Below, in pieces: positions 1-10,843 of a stretch of DNA of 64,000 nt; position 1 is the first letter of the stretch, and each line of letters opens with the position of its first letter. Origin of the DNA: Calcarisporiella thermophila CBS 279.70 (Eukaryota > Calcarisporiellomycota); the NCBI RefSeq assembly GCF_041956535.1, contig NW_027192215.1:1-64000 (forward strand), in the 5' to 3' direction. A model generated the notes under the pieces. It saw nothing but the letters and a program-made list of their open reading frames with translations, ran no database searches and was not told where the DNA came from. The translations under genes and the position numbers were made by a program.

Positions 1-1386
1 TTACTAGTGGAGCCAATTTATAAATTATTTCTACGAAACTTATAGAGTTAAGAAGCAGCATACCTTAATTGGTTTCAAAATCTATAAACACAAAAGTAAA
101 ATCTGATAATACTTTATATATATCGTACATTAAAAGCGTTTTCAAGTTGCGCGATTTATACCTAATTATTTGGCTTACTGTAGGTCAATCGGAGTGAAAT
201 AATTATGGTTCAAATGATTCATCATTTTGGATCGGAGTATTACCAATATAATCCTAAATTTTCACTATAAATTTGCATTTCCTTATGATATGCTGATTCT
301 ATAAAGAAAAGATTTAGAAAGTGCTCAACATCATCTGAATTGTGCAATTATACTGCAAAACTCCAATTCCTGAGAAATTGGACACTTGGGATTGGGATTG
401 AACTTGGGTACGCTGTCAACAACAAATGGTGTATGTTCATTTAATAATAGAACAAATACATAAGAAGCTATGCATTAATACAAAATGAAACATAGATTAT
501 GCTTGGAAATTTCGCTGAGATAAAATAAAATTTCCAATAGAATTTTAAAAGCTTTGCGTAGCTTCTATCAATAAGCTGAAGCATTAATTTACAGTCTGAT
601 ATTTCCATGTTTTCATATTTTGGAAAAATTTCATTTTAATTTGAAAAGCTATCTTGGGGTTATTTCAATTTTTTTGTCGCTAAAGGTACTGTATATTTAA
701 TATCAGCATTTACCCTACCAATTCCTACCAATTACTCGAAGAATAACTTCAATTATGCGCATCGATATCTAAAAGCCATAATTGTAAATAACAGCACAAC
801 GTAGTCGAAATATGCTGCAAAATCATCGAAGATCCTATGAGAAGCAGCTGCAGCTAAACTTCGTTGAAATCTTATAGAACTATTTGTAGAATGATAGGAT
901 TTTGAGTGCTGCTAAGCAAAATTACATAAAAAAAATCCTTAGAAATATTCATCATAAAATTCAAAGTTTAAAGGTAGCTTTATTTTTTCATTTCTCGCTT
1001 GGATTCATACACAGACTGGTACATTATCTCATGCTTTTAGGACGTCTAGTTGCATACTAGATAACAGAGAGGAGGGGAATTGCCTATTTCGAAAGAGTAC
1101 ACGAAGAATGATTCAAATAGAAAGCTTCCAGGGTTATTCGAACAGATTAAGGAATAATGATGTCACAAGTAGTCACATATAAGAACTATCTAAAACTAAC
1201 AAAATAATAATATCCGAAAATCCAACCAAGCCACCCAGGATACATCGGTCAAGTTTCAAAACTGACGCTCACACAACATCATTGGCTGCAAATACCGATT
1301 TGCCCAAAAATCGGCAAGGTCGGTATTCGGGTAACAAAATTAGTGATTATTTCCGATTAAGGACCAAGATCGGAAGAAAATATAGC
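1..1386. other. Intergenic, AT-rich left flank
   Basis: No coding region can be supported here: open frames are short and have no recognisable family. The last part is the upstream region of the carotenoid oxygenase gene. Confidence 0.6.
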
Positions 1387-1394
1387 TATATAAA
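1387..1394 (+). promoter_or_regulatory. TATA box of carotenoid oxygenase gene
   Basis: TATATAAA lies 100 bp upstream of the chosen ATG, a normal distance for a fungal core promoter. Assignment is by position and consensus only. Confidence 0.5.
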
Positions 1395-1493
1395 TGGAAG
1401 TGTACGAAATGTATATGAAATGAAAATACATACAATATACTAATTGATCAGCTTACTTTTCCTTGAGTTAAATAATAACAATACGCAAAAACA

Positions 1494-3138
1494 ATGAAGG
1501 CATTCAGCAATTGTTTGGAGGTATCTCAGCAAATTACTTTGCGTGTGGTGGGTAACCTCCCGTCCTGGGTGAGTGGTGTACTTTATCGGATGGGCACCGG
1601 CGTCTTTCACCTTGCCTCACCCGACGGCACACGTGAGTTCACTGTGAATCATCCCTTTGATGCATTTCCTGTCGCACATCGTTTCGAATTTTCAGATGGA
1701 AAAGTTCGCTACTCAAATCGTCGGACTGCACGTGCAGTTGAAGAGTGTATTTTGAACGGTGAATACAAAATAACATTTGGTAGAGATCCCTGCAAAACCA
1801 TTTTCCAGCGCCTGCAGTCTTTGTACAGAAGTGTCATGGCAGATGAGAATGGTAACGAAATGGGACAAGACCCGAACAACACATTCGTTAATGTGACGAT
1901 AACACCTAACTTCCCGCTCGGAGAGAAGATGGCACTAGTCGCCAAAACTGACACTAATAAATTGCAGCAGCTTGATCCCGTGACCCTAGAGCCAATCAAA
2001 ACTTTCAATTATAGTTTATTTGACGAAAGACTCGATGGTAGACTCAGCGCCGCGCATCATCAGGAGGACGAGAAGGAATTCGTCAATTTTGTTTTCAAAT
2101 TTGGTCGTGATATGTGTTTTCGGCTATTCAGCCTATCTAAAGATGGCGAGGTGCGCCTGCTTGGAGACGTATCCAAAGATTTATCTAGTGGAAAGCAGGT
2201 TCTCTCTTCGTATATCCACTCCTTCTCCATGACCAATAAATACATCGTTCTGCCCAATTACCCCCTTTACTATGTGAGTAGCTCCTAATAACTTCTCCAA
2301 TAATCTCGTCTTAATCACAATAATCACTTTATCTCTGCAGAGCTGGGGAGGTCTCTCCAATCTTTACTATGGAAATGCAATTGATGCTATGCGCTGGGAT
2401 GAAAAACACCCTACGCTCTATCATGTCATAGATCGCGTCTCTGGAGGTCACATAGCCACTTATGAAGGACCACCATGCTTTGCTTTCCATACACTCAATG
2501 CTTGGGATGAAGGCGATGATATAGTATTCGACGCAAGTGCATACGATGATGCGGAAATTATTTGGAGGTCGTACGAGTTTGGAAGAAAGTTGGGCGAGGC
2601 TCTTCCGGCTGGATATTATAACCCACCGGAACATAAAGAAAAACCTTCAGCTATGGTACGAAGATATCGCCTGCGGAATATTAGGGAAGTTGCACGTCAA
2701 CAAAGTGAGCAAAAATTTAAGGCTAAAATCGAAGTGCACGACACAAATATAAAGCTTGAACTCGCACGCATTAATTCTAACTTTGAACGCCGTCGAAATC
2801 GATATGTGTATGGTGTGACAGTTGCAAATGTGACGGAACCGGGTTTATTCAGTGGACTGGGTAAAGGAGATCTTGAGAAGGGCACTATCATGCTTTGGGA
2901 AGAACACGGTCATTCATGCTCAGAGCCCATTTTCATTCCACGCCCAGGTGCGATTGAAGAAGATGACGGTGTGGCAATAAGTGTAGTGAATTCTACGAGA
3001 TCGGAAGAGTGTTTCCTTTTGGTACTAGATGGGAAAAAGTTTACGGAGATAGCACGTGCCAAGGTGGGCGAGTTCACAATGCTCTCTCTTCACGGGAGCT
3101 TTGTTGATTCGCAAGGGAAAAGTGTAACTATCAATTAA
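1494..3138 (+). CDS. Carotenoid cleavage oxygenase (RPE65/BCO/CCD family)
   Basis: Family enzymes use non-haem Fe(II) and O2 to cut a double bond in carotenoids or apocarotenoids. Two exons, 1494..2273 and 2341..3138, join in phase across a 67-bp GTGAGT..CAG intron to give 525 aa, the usual size. The four family iron-binding histidines can be placed: His188 or His189 (after GRLSAA), His242 (SSYIHSF), His310 (CFAFH followed by an Asn/Asp-rich acidic stretch) and His511 near the C-terminus (LSLHGSF). The N-terminal segment (GVLYRMGTGVF) and the His-Phe-Asp/Glu-rich blocks fit the beta-propeller. No signal peptide is seen, so it is probably cytosolic. In Mucoromycota such enzymes start trisporate (sex hormone) synthesis, and in other fungi they make retinal or apocarotenoids; which substrate applies here is unknown. 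No other carotenoid gene lies in the window. Confidence 0.88.
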
Positions 3139-3719
3139 ATTCTATAATTCAACAGTAGCTATTATAACATTTTTATTCATCATTTGCCTACACACCGACA
3201 ATATTGCCTCAAATATATATATTTTTGCAATAAATTCTATGGCGAATAATTTTTGTGGCAGTATAAAAGATTGGTATTGTAAAATATTGGCTCTATTCAT
3301 ATATGATCTTTGCCGAGGACATTCACTGACCCGCGAATATATGCGGTCAATCGGAGCGGGATCTATTGGATACGTGCGCAAAAACTCCGTTAATTATTAA
3401 GGCATCTCGTTTTGGTCTCTCGGCAGAACTAACACCCCACGTAAAGGCATTATTGACATTTTTCCAAGAGCGTTGTAGTAGGGAAGTTTACGGTGTATGT
3501 TTTGATTGGATAGACCATGTTGACAGAAGCGATGCCAGTGGTTCTTGTATCTGTATACGATATCATAATCGATTTTTCAACATTAGGGAAACGTATCATT
3601 TATATAAGACGCAAAGACAGGGACCTATATCACAATGGGAAAGAGGACATATGAATGACTAAATGTGAAAAACCAATTGTGGCCCTTTAGTATAAAATAC
3701 ATGAAAGTAGCTACGGGAA
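3139..3719. other. Spacer with unassigned 98-codon ORF
   Basis: An ATG-started frame at 3366..3662 (+) encodes 98 aa with no family I recognise. It sits just upstream of a decayed reverse transcriptase in the same orientation, so it may be an upstream piece of the same retroelement. I do not call it a gene. Confidence 0.3.
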
Positions 3720-4205
3720 TTGTTGGCAACGCAAAGCATGAGTGAGATTTTGAAGATGTAAGTGGTCAGGTAGAGAGTCTGCTCAATGATTTCCCTTAAG
3801 TTTTCGCGGAAAACCAAAGGAAACCGGAGAGTACAGATGTCATTCGTCGTGAAATTAATATGAGCACGTCATAATTTATCAATCTTTACCTGTGTCGATT
3901 ATCACCTATTTTCCTAGAGTCAGTTATTGAAGATTTGAAACAAGTGGTTGACAACGGGGTAGTCCGGCCGTTTAAGAGACCGTAGTCTGCACTGTTGAAC
4001 CATGGGAGAAAGAGAAACGAGACTATCAGGATGGCTGTTGGCTATCGCTGTTTGAATGAAGTGATGAATGCGAGTTAATATTCTTTGTCGAATCCGCAGG
4101 ATTACTATTCACATTTGAGAGGCGCTAAAATGTTCTCGATTATTGACTTAGCATCAGGGGTTTTGGCAGATTGGCTATGGAGATCAGTAAAGATTGTAAT
4201 CAAAA
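3720..4205 (+). pseudogene. Decayed Ty3/gypsy reverse transcriptase fragment
   Basis: Translated pieces in shifting frames, broken by stops, follow the order of a Ty3/gypsy pol N-terminal RT region. First is LLNDFP..VFAENQRKPEST-like text (about 3780-3830), then EDLKQVVDNGVVRPFKRP (about 3930-3985), then AVGYRCLNEVMNA (about 4030-4075, matching the family VDYRALN motif), then LRGAKMFSIIDLASG (about 4110-4155, matching the first catalytic Asp motif). Similarity fades after about 4200. No protease, RNase H or integrase piece and no flanking LTRs were recognised. This is a dead retrotransposon remnant. Confidence 0.75.
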
Positions 4206-4805
4206 GTTTATATCGTTGCATTATCAAGCTAATTGTGAATACCCATTAATCAATTGAATATATATTCATTTGATGAATGGATCACTTGAGCTTCAACTTG
4301 GTGAGATCTGTTTTTAGGTAACTTTTTAATTAGCTTATGCTTTTACAACGCCTTAATACTTGACATAATAGACATTACGTCTATCATAGGAGATTGAAAT
4401 ATTAATTTTTTAATGTAAGATTAAACTTATACCAATTGCGATTTAATTAAGTTTGCCAATAATAATGATTTCTAAAGAATAAGATCTCGATTGCAAAGAT
4501 ATGCACTGTCATCTGAGTTGTGTCGAATTCCAAAACTGGAAATTTATATTGCTATAAGGAAATTGCCGTAATCGTATGACGTCCTGAGTTGGAGTAGAAA
4601 CTTGAGTGATTGGTTTATAGCTTATTATTAATAAGAGCTTAGCAATGAACCTTTCGCTCTATTTTCTCCACCTATCCTTTATGGAATATATTTCTTGGTC
4701 AACCCAATAAGTGGTTTCTTGAAAACACGATCTCCTGAGAATCGCGTAGTGTCGCTTACAAATTGCTAGCAACATCGCCGGAGAAGCAAATAAACGTGAA
4801 AGCCA
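4206..4805. other. Intergenic, no supported gene
   Basis: AT-rich sequence between the RT relic and a MITE-like element. No frame of convincing length or family similarity is seen. Confidence 0.5.
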
Positions 4806-5057
4806 CCCTATAAGAAGTGGGCATAGGGAAAACATAGGGAAATATTATGGAACACATGCGGAACACATGCGGAACACCTCATTTTCCCTATAATTTCCCT
4901 ATAATTTCCTTTTATTTCATCTAATTTTTCTATAAATTCCAAATACTTACCCATATAAAAATCCATACAAAATCCATTAAAAATTATAGGAAATATCAGG
5001 AAATCATACGGAGAGTGAAATGTTCCCTATTTTTTCCCTATGTGACTTCCTATAGGG
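4806..5057. mobile_element. MITE-like element with ~35-bp terminal inverted repeats
   Basis: The left end begins CCCTATAAGAAGTGGGCATA and the right end, read on the opposite strand, begins CCCTATAGGAAGTCACATAG. Beyond that, both continue with AGGGAAAA..ATAGGGAA, giving imperfect terminal inverted repeats of about 35 bp. The element is about 252 bp, has no ORF, and its interior is full of TAGGGAAA/TTTCCCTA blocks plus a tandem ACACATGCGGA copy. The trinucleotide CCA flanks both ends and may be the target duplication. It ends 14 bp before the TATA box of the SnoaL-like gene. The transposase family cannot be assigned. Confidence 0.7.
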
Positions 5058-5071
5058 CCAAAGCAACAAAG

Positions 5072-5079
5072 TATATATA
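5072..5079 (+). promoter_or_regulatory. TATA box of SnoaL-like gene
   Basis: TATATATA lies 118 bp before the ATG at 5198 and immediately right of the MITE-like element. Confidence 0.5.
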
Positions 5080-5197
5080 GCCTCAATAAAATTCACATTC
5101 TTGTTTACTTATTCCTTGTGATTGCTTATTTAGACCTTACATTATTTATTAGCATTAGCCACTCAATATTAAAGATTTCAATTTTTCTTCATAAAAC

Positions 5198-5704
5198 ATG
5201 AACAAACCTCTACATTTCTTCAAATTTACTTTGATTTTTGTTATATGTCTTGCTCCATTCATGGCACTTTCCGAGGCTAGACCTCTCAAAGGCAATGAAA
5301 CAGATGACTCTGGGACATCTTCTTCTATTGAACAACGCAACCTCGACACTGTCCTCCAATTTTATAACTTGGCATTTAATCAGCATCAGCCTCGACTTGC
5401 AGCCGAAAAGTTTATTGGTCAAACTTACACCCAACACAATCCTCTAGTAGGTGATGGAGCCGATGCCTTTGTAGGATATTTCGAACCGCTGTTTGAGCAG
5501 AACCCAAATGCTAGTGTCAGCTTTAAGCATCAATCTGCTCAAGATGATCTAGTGTGGCTACATTTGAACTTGAAAATGAACTCGACAGACAGAGGGCTTG
5601 CTATTATTGACCTCTTTAGACTTGAAGATGGAAAGATTGTGGAGCACTGGGATGTGATCCAAACAGTTCCCGAACAGGCAGCAAATAACAATACTATGTT
5701 TTAG
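5198..5704 (+). CDS. Secreted SnoaL-like (NTF2-fold) protein
   Basis: A single exon of 168 aa. Residues 1-28 form a basic, then hydrophobic signal peptide (LIFVICLAPFMALSEA). The rest matches the SnoaL-like/NTF2-like alpha+beta barrel: a helix with VLQFYNLAFNQHQP, the YTQHNPLVGDGADAFVGYF block, and the terminal strands LAIIDLFRLEDGKIVEHWDVIQ, which are typical of predicted SnoaL-like aldol condensation or polyketide-cyclase homologues. Those relatives are usually cytosolic and small; here a signal peptide and a linker of about 20 residues precede the domain. The substrate is unknown and no polyketide genes are nearby. A MITE-like element abuts its promoter. Confidence 0.8.
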   Translation: MNKPLHFFKFTLIFVICLAPFMALSEARPLKGNETDDSGTSSSIEQRNLDTVLQFYNLAFNQHQPRLAAEKFIGQTYTQHNPLVGDGADAFVGYFEPLFEQNPNASVSFKHQSAQDDLVWLHLNLKMNSTDRGLAIIDLFRLEDGKIVEHWDVIQTVPEQAANNNTMF

Positions 5705-6271
5705 GATAGATATATCTTTTTTAATTAATTATTAAGTACTTTTTAATATTGAGATCTTACTAAGCTAAATATCAGTAGGTATACATTTTTGTTCAAAAAA
5801 GTGCAGTTAGAAAAGAAATAATATAAAAAATAAATAGCAAATACAAAAGCTATCTTATTCCCTAAATATGATCAATTTCAATTCTTAGGTCTTTACTGCA
5901 TACTTTAAGCACTCATGATTTTCAATCAAAAAATTAGTAACAATAGCATTCAATTAATTTAATATTGCAATGAATAAGTTTGCTTAACAAGCAAGCAAAG
6001 AATGCTTTGATTCTCCATAATCGTACACATGTTGACAATTACACCAAATCTAACTCTGTATAATCACAAATAATAATTGATATCTCCATTATACCTAAAT
6101 CAGTATATTAACGAATCCTTCTTATGCGTGGATATCCATTGAGTGCACCCGAAACTTTATAAATTACGGACGCTCTGCGCCAATTAAGCATTGATTATAT
6201 CAGACCATATTGGCGCGCAATAATGACTACCGCCACATATTGCTCCTAAACTTAAAGTGAATGCACAACCA
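5705..6271. other. Intergenic (convergent gene ends)
   Basis: 3' flanks of the SnoaL-like gene and of the convergent receptor gene. Very AT-rich, no coding signal. Confidence 0.5.
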
Positions 6272-7246
6272 TTATACGAAGCCTGATTCTCCGGGCACAC
6301 GCACTACAAGCTCTTTGTCATATTCCTCAGTTTTCTTGGGTACATCGCCAACCTTTAACTTATTTCTCCTTGGCCACCACGAAAACCGCTTCAGCGCACG
6401 GTGGAGTGCAGGGTTGAGAAGGAATACAAGGAAATTGAGTATCCCGATGGATCCTTGCAAGATATTATCTACTTCTCTAGCTTTGCTCAGTATATGGAAA
6501 TTGGGGTCGGTCGTCGTCAGAGTTACCCACTCCAAGACTATTCCGGAAGGTAAAGTAATAATATGGACGACTGGATATAGCATAATACGCAACACCGAGT
6601 TGATTAATTGCATTTCCTCCGCCCGAACTTCCTCGCTGATATTAAGAGTTCTTTTCAAATTACGAGTCGCCTGGAGTGCTCGAATCAACACCATAATTAC
6701 AACAACAATAGAGTACAATACGCTTAAACTCATCCACAAAGTCATACACAGCGCTTTAGTGAGGATAAGATTTAATGGCGACGCGTTCGAAATGAATTGA
6801 AACTTAACGTTATCATACATCACTTTGTTCCTCGTTAGATAGATCAGCGTAACGAGAAAGGTGAAGATAAACATGCCGGGGATATACCAGCGTTGTATGC
6901 GTTTCATATCCTTGCGATGATGTATGAAGGAGAGCTGCAGATCAATGGCGATGCAAATGGTCGGCAGAACGGCCCACAGCCGGAGAAAACTAATCACCCA
7001 GAGAAAGAGATGGGCAACCCAGTGATCGCGGCCAGCTATTGGGTTGAGAAGCTCATCCGACTTCGAGATAATAAATTCAGTACGCCAAAGCATATCCACG
7101 AGCCCAATCCAGAAGCTGAGCTTGAAGGAGATGGTATTGGCTACATCGGGTTGAGTACGACGGAGCCATACGACTATAACCATCATGAGAAACCCACAGA
7201 TGGCCGAAAGTATGTTAATTGTCAAATCACCAGGTGAAAGAAGCAT
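6272..7246 (-). CDS. Seven-transmembrane receptor candidate (fungal GPCR-like)
   Basis: An intronless frame of 324 aa. Seven hydrophobic segments lie at about residues 9-28, 40-60, 76-105, 118-138, 165-195, 220-243 and 262-285. The loop between helices 5 and 6 is basic and long, and the cytoplasmic tail after helix 7 is hydrophilic (about residues 287-324, rich in Lys/Arg then Glu). The layout resembles cAMP-receptor-like/Git3-type fungal GPCRs, but I cannot assign a subclass or ligand. It would signal through a heterotrimeric G protein; a G-gamma gene is at 46.1 kb but is not otherwise linked. The ATG at 7246 gives a short extracellular N-terminus. Confidence 0.7.
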   Translation of the reverse strand: MLLSPGDLTINILSAICGFLMMVIVVWLRRTQPDVANTISFKLSFWIGLVDMLWRTEFIISKSDELLNPIAGRDHWVAHLFLWVISFLRLWAVLPTICIAIDLQLSFIHHRKDMKRIQRWYIPGMFIFTFLVTLIYLTRNKVMYDNVKFQFISNASPLNLILTKALCMTLWMSLSVLYSIVVVIMVLIRALQATRNLKRTLNISEEVRAEEMQLINSVLRIMLYPVVHIITLPSGIVLEWVTLTTTDPNFHILSKAREVDNILQGSIGILNFLVFLLNPALHRALKRFSWWPRRNKLKVGDVPKKTEEYDKELVVRVPGESGFV

Positions 7247-8665
7247 GATGCTCTATGCTCGAACTATGTTTGACTAAGCTAGAGGAGGTAGCGTGTTAGT
7301 ATATTCAGAGAATTGCACAGTTCAATTGGGGTTGTTACCTATAATAGTTGCAGAAAAAATATAGATTCAGTACCTGTTACGCGTCAATGCCAACTCATGA
7401 GTGGATTTATATAAAGATGTGTAAGTGAAGGAGACACACGGCAACTCTTTAAATGGAAATGTATGCATATAAAACTTAGGTTAATATTAAAATTCACGAG
7501 GATAAACACTAGGCACGAACGGAAGAGTGAGTACATAAGGGGTGAAACCGTGGGCAACAAAGAGAGGTGGCTTCTCTCTAAAATGCATCCAAGCCATAAA
7601 TCCAACTTACTTGCATCAAAGAAGATCGCATTTTTTTAAGTGGCTTGCCCATGGTATCCAGAATAATTAACCTCAATCCCCCATGCAAGCTAAGCGTTGT
7701 TTAATTGAGAGAAAAGTGCAGGAAAAAACCAAGCTCTTCAATTACCTGTGGTAGCGCTATTCTGAGTATCTATCCTCTGGTTGCTAGCAATCTGAGGAAA
7801 TGCAGAAATACGATGGGCCATGAGTACACTATGTGTGGGTTTGGTGGGAACCTGTTTCATGGCAGCACTGCTATCTTCGAGACCGCCCTCGAGAATCCCC
7901 AACGAATGGAATTTAAATGCCCTGTCTATGAGACATTAGCGCATTCAATAAGAAGCTGTGATCGCAGCTATTTTTTTAAAGGCTGGGAAACGAGGCTATT
8001 TGTTATGGTTGTTAAAGATACATGATAGGTACAAATCAATTATCCACCTTCTTAATAGGTTTCAATAGCGCCACCAGGCATCAAATGGTATGAGTTTCAG
8101 ATAATTTCGCCCTCCAATCAGCGCAACCTGCTCACCCAGGGGAGGTTAATTTTTATGCATTGGCGTCATAGAGCAGAGTGAGGGTATTAAAAGCACATGT
8201 CTTAATCAGCATGTTTTCTCCTTGTGATCTGGATACAGCGCATTGAGAAGTTATAGGCTGCATTGAGTAATTATGGGATTTTACTGTATTCTCGTACCTG
8301 GCAGCGATTGGGTTTCTCAAAAGATAAAAATTCAATCTGCCCAAGAGATAATATCCTTTCATTAGTTTATGGCATTTCACAATTTTGGGGTGGCGGTGTG
8401 CATGAAGTGAAATTGAGAGTATTGTCTGCATAGTAGTCGGAGGATACAATAAAGTATAGATGGAGTGTATTAAGATTAACAATGGTGGCAATATACAATC
8501 GGAATATACGGATTTCATCATATAACTAATGGACTACTTGATTGCGTCATCATTCTTATATGGTTGGATGAAGCAAAGGCAAGGGTTATTTTGGGCGAAT
8601 ATCACTTCTTCTCTATATAATATCTCGAAACACTGGGTGGAGAATCAGTACACACGAATCCGAAA
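7247..8665. other. Intergenic, with TATA box before gag ORF
   Basis: No supported gene. A 106-codon frame at 7705..8025 (+) and a 122-codon frame at 8153..8521 (-) have no recognisable motif and odd composition. TATATAAT at 8614-8621 lies 45 bp upstream of the gag ATG and may drive it. Confidence 0.4.
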
Positions 8666-9463
8666 ATGTCTTTCGAACATGATACAGCAGATTATGAGGA
8701 ATTTGTAACTTTTGATCTAAGTGATATTCGACCATTTAATGGAGTGACTCAGTATGATGCGCGTGAATGGCTTGAGGAACTCGAATTCGCGGCATTCCTA
8801 CAAAACTGGTCGGACAGGTTGAAGATACGCGCACTCGCACGAAATTTAAGAAATGATGCCATAGTATGGTTTCGTAACCTTCCAGCTGAGAAGAGATCCA
8901 GTTGGCTGGAATTAAGAGAAGCGTTTGATATGAAATACTCCCACAACCAGCCTATACGCTCATATCTCCTCGAGCTAACCAGCTTAAAACAACATGACGG
9001 AGAGCATGTTGCAGTTGTATGCACTGAACTCGAGAATCTCCTGCGTCGACGTGATATTATATTAACAGAGCACGACAAGGTTAACCTTCTGAGATCAGCT
9101 ATTCGAGAATCGCTTACTAGGTATATTAACTGGGATAGATGTAATAATCTCGATAATGCAATAAAGGAAGCACACCGAGCGGAGAATCTGCACCGTACCT
9201 ATGAAAAAAAGTCCTTAGGTCCGGTGACCAGGTGCGCTACCACTTTGGATGAGAATTCCAAACCATGGTCGAGTAGAGGCTATTCGAATCGAGATGGTGG
9301 CTCAGATGACCATCGCAAGGGTGCGAAGGACAATAAAAGCGGGAAGTCACGAAAGAAACCAAAAGATGCTAAAGATGCAAAGGGATCGAAAAGATGCTAT
9401 GTATGTGGGGATCCAAATCACGTAGCCCTTAACTGTCCAAGGAAATTTGTAACGACCTCCTAA
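8666..9463 (+). CDS. Intact Ty3/gypsy-type gag protein with zinc knuckle
   Basis: An uninterrupted 265-aa frame. Residues about 20-175 follow the retrotransposon gag fold: WLEELEFAAFLQNWSD..IRALARNLRNDAIVWFRNLP, then WLELREAFDMKYS and repeated helices. Residues about 205-245 are a Lys/Ser/Asp-rich basic linker. A CX2CX4HX4C zinc knuckle (CYVCGDPNHVALNC) lies at about 243-256, followed by a short tail. Gag forms the capsid-like particle and the knuckle binds RNA. No protease, RT or integrase is recognisable downstream, so this is either the surviving part of a dead element or a domesticated gag gene. A TATA-like box stands 45 bp upstream. Confidence 0.85.
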   Translation: MSFEHDTADYEEFVTFDLSDIRPFNGVTQYDAREWLEELEFAAFLQNWSDRLKIRALARNLRNDAIVWFRNLPAEKRSSWLELREAFDMKYSHNQPIRSYLLELTSLKQHDGEHVAVVCTELENLLRRRDIILTEHDKVNLLRSAIRESLTRYINWDRCNNLDNAIKEAHRAENLHRTYEKKSLGPVTRCATTLDENSKPWSSRGYSNRDGGSDDHRKGAKDNKSGKSRKKPKDAKDAKGSKRCYVCGDPNHVALNCPRKFVTTS

Positions 9464-10843
9464 AACGCTCAGACCGAGGATATTTGTCACCATCCCAGCC
9501 GGTGAGCTTCGGGGATTTGGCGTGGAGGCCACGCTTTCTAGTCAAGCAGTCGCGTCCCGATTTTGAACATTCATTTAACATGAACTGAGCCATGTTAGAT
9601 TAGAAGCAGTTTTGACAGTGCCACAACAAAGAGTCAATCGAGCACGTTAGCCAGTAACTTAGGACTCACTGAATCACTACATCGCTACGGAAAAAAGGGA
9701 CACATTATGTCTACTAATCATCCAAAATTTTGTCCATTTATCTATGGCTATATATAATCGTAAGGGCGGACCAAAGTGCCCTTAAGTAGATTATGGATAC
9801 CTCGGACCAAGTGTTGGACAGTGCAACTATTACTACAGGAGCACCAACCTAAGAACTGAACGCAAGAAGGGCCTAATTACTCAAATATGAATGAACTATC
9901 ACAATCATGGCTTGGTTCTTGAATACCCAAACGGAAAGGACGACATGGAGAGTTCGCTCTGGACTTGAGAGATGAGCCTTGTCTAAGGCAAAGAAAAAAT
10001 CACTGTCCGTAAAGCAATGTTTATATTTTTATATATGCACTTATCAAGACATTAGAAAAAGCATTTAATAGAAGCAAAAAAAAGTTGTAAAATTTGAGAA
10101 ATAGGTAGGGGCAGCAAGTTTCTGTTTTTATCGCGTCTCATTCAACTTTTAGAGTTATTAGAGATTACAAGCAGAAATTACTGGAAAACTTAAATTACAA
10201 TCTAGCACAGCAATAAATTAACTTAAGAAACATAATAGGGATTCTGTTAAGGGAGCAATAATGCAAATACAAGATATTCTTGGTCCAATTCATGCAATAA
10301 GCACATTTTATCACCGGTAATCTATAAAACGAGTTGATATGGGCGCAACTTAGGTGGGTGTATTGTATTTTGATTCCTGCATATTTTTTATTCGCGCAAA
10401 TACGAAGGTCAGTGGATTGGATTCTGTGACTAGGTGTTTATGCTTTTATTAAGAGCACCTATTTAAGCAGGAATAGCTTCTTTGCTTACCGAAATATATA
10501 ATGAAACTTCCCTCAAATGACTTTGTTTAGATACGTTATGTTTTCATCCTAGCTTAAGCCTCTGAAAATCCCAATTTTCTACCGGCAAAGCGAATTCTAG
10601 TATTCTGTGGCAAATTTTACTCGGTTTAAAATCAGTCTCCGATCAAACACATCGAAGAGAGGAGAGATTTTCACTGTTTTAGAATGCAAGCTCCCAAGAA
10701 AATCATTACTATATGCATTTTCTTTACTAATACTTGTAATTTCATATTGGATTAGAAGCAGCGACATGTTCCTATTGTGATCTCTTTTTTAAATCTAATT
10801 TGCATTATTACTAGAATTTAGAGTCGATCTGTTTTGTTTATAC
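9464..10843. other. Intergenic, possible pol debris
   Basis: The stretch just after gag is interrupted in all frames and shows no clear protease or RT motif. The remainder up to the Zn2Cys6 gene has no supported feature. Confidence 0.4.

Noticed and set aside
6261-6800. 179-codon frame opposite the seven-helix receptor
   Set aside because: Antisense shadow; the minus frame is longer and shows membrane topology.
7705-8025. 106-codon frame in the spacer before gag
   Set aside because: No domain, no splice or promoter support, isolated in AT-rich DNA.
1494-9463. Carotenoid oxygenase, SnoaL-like protein and retroelements as one biosynthetic cluster
   Set aside because: No core synthase, P450 or transporter is present, and the genes are far apart and differ in orientation.
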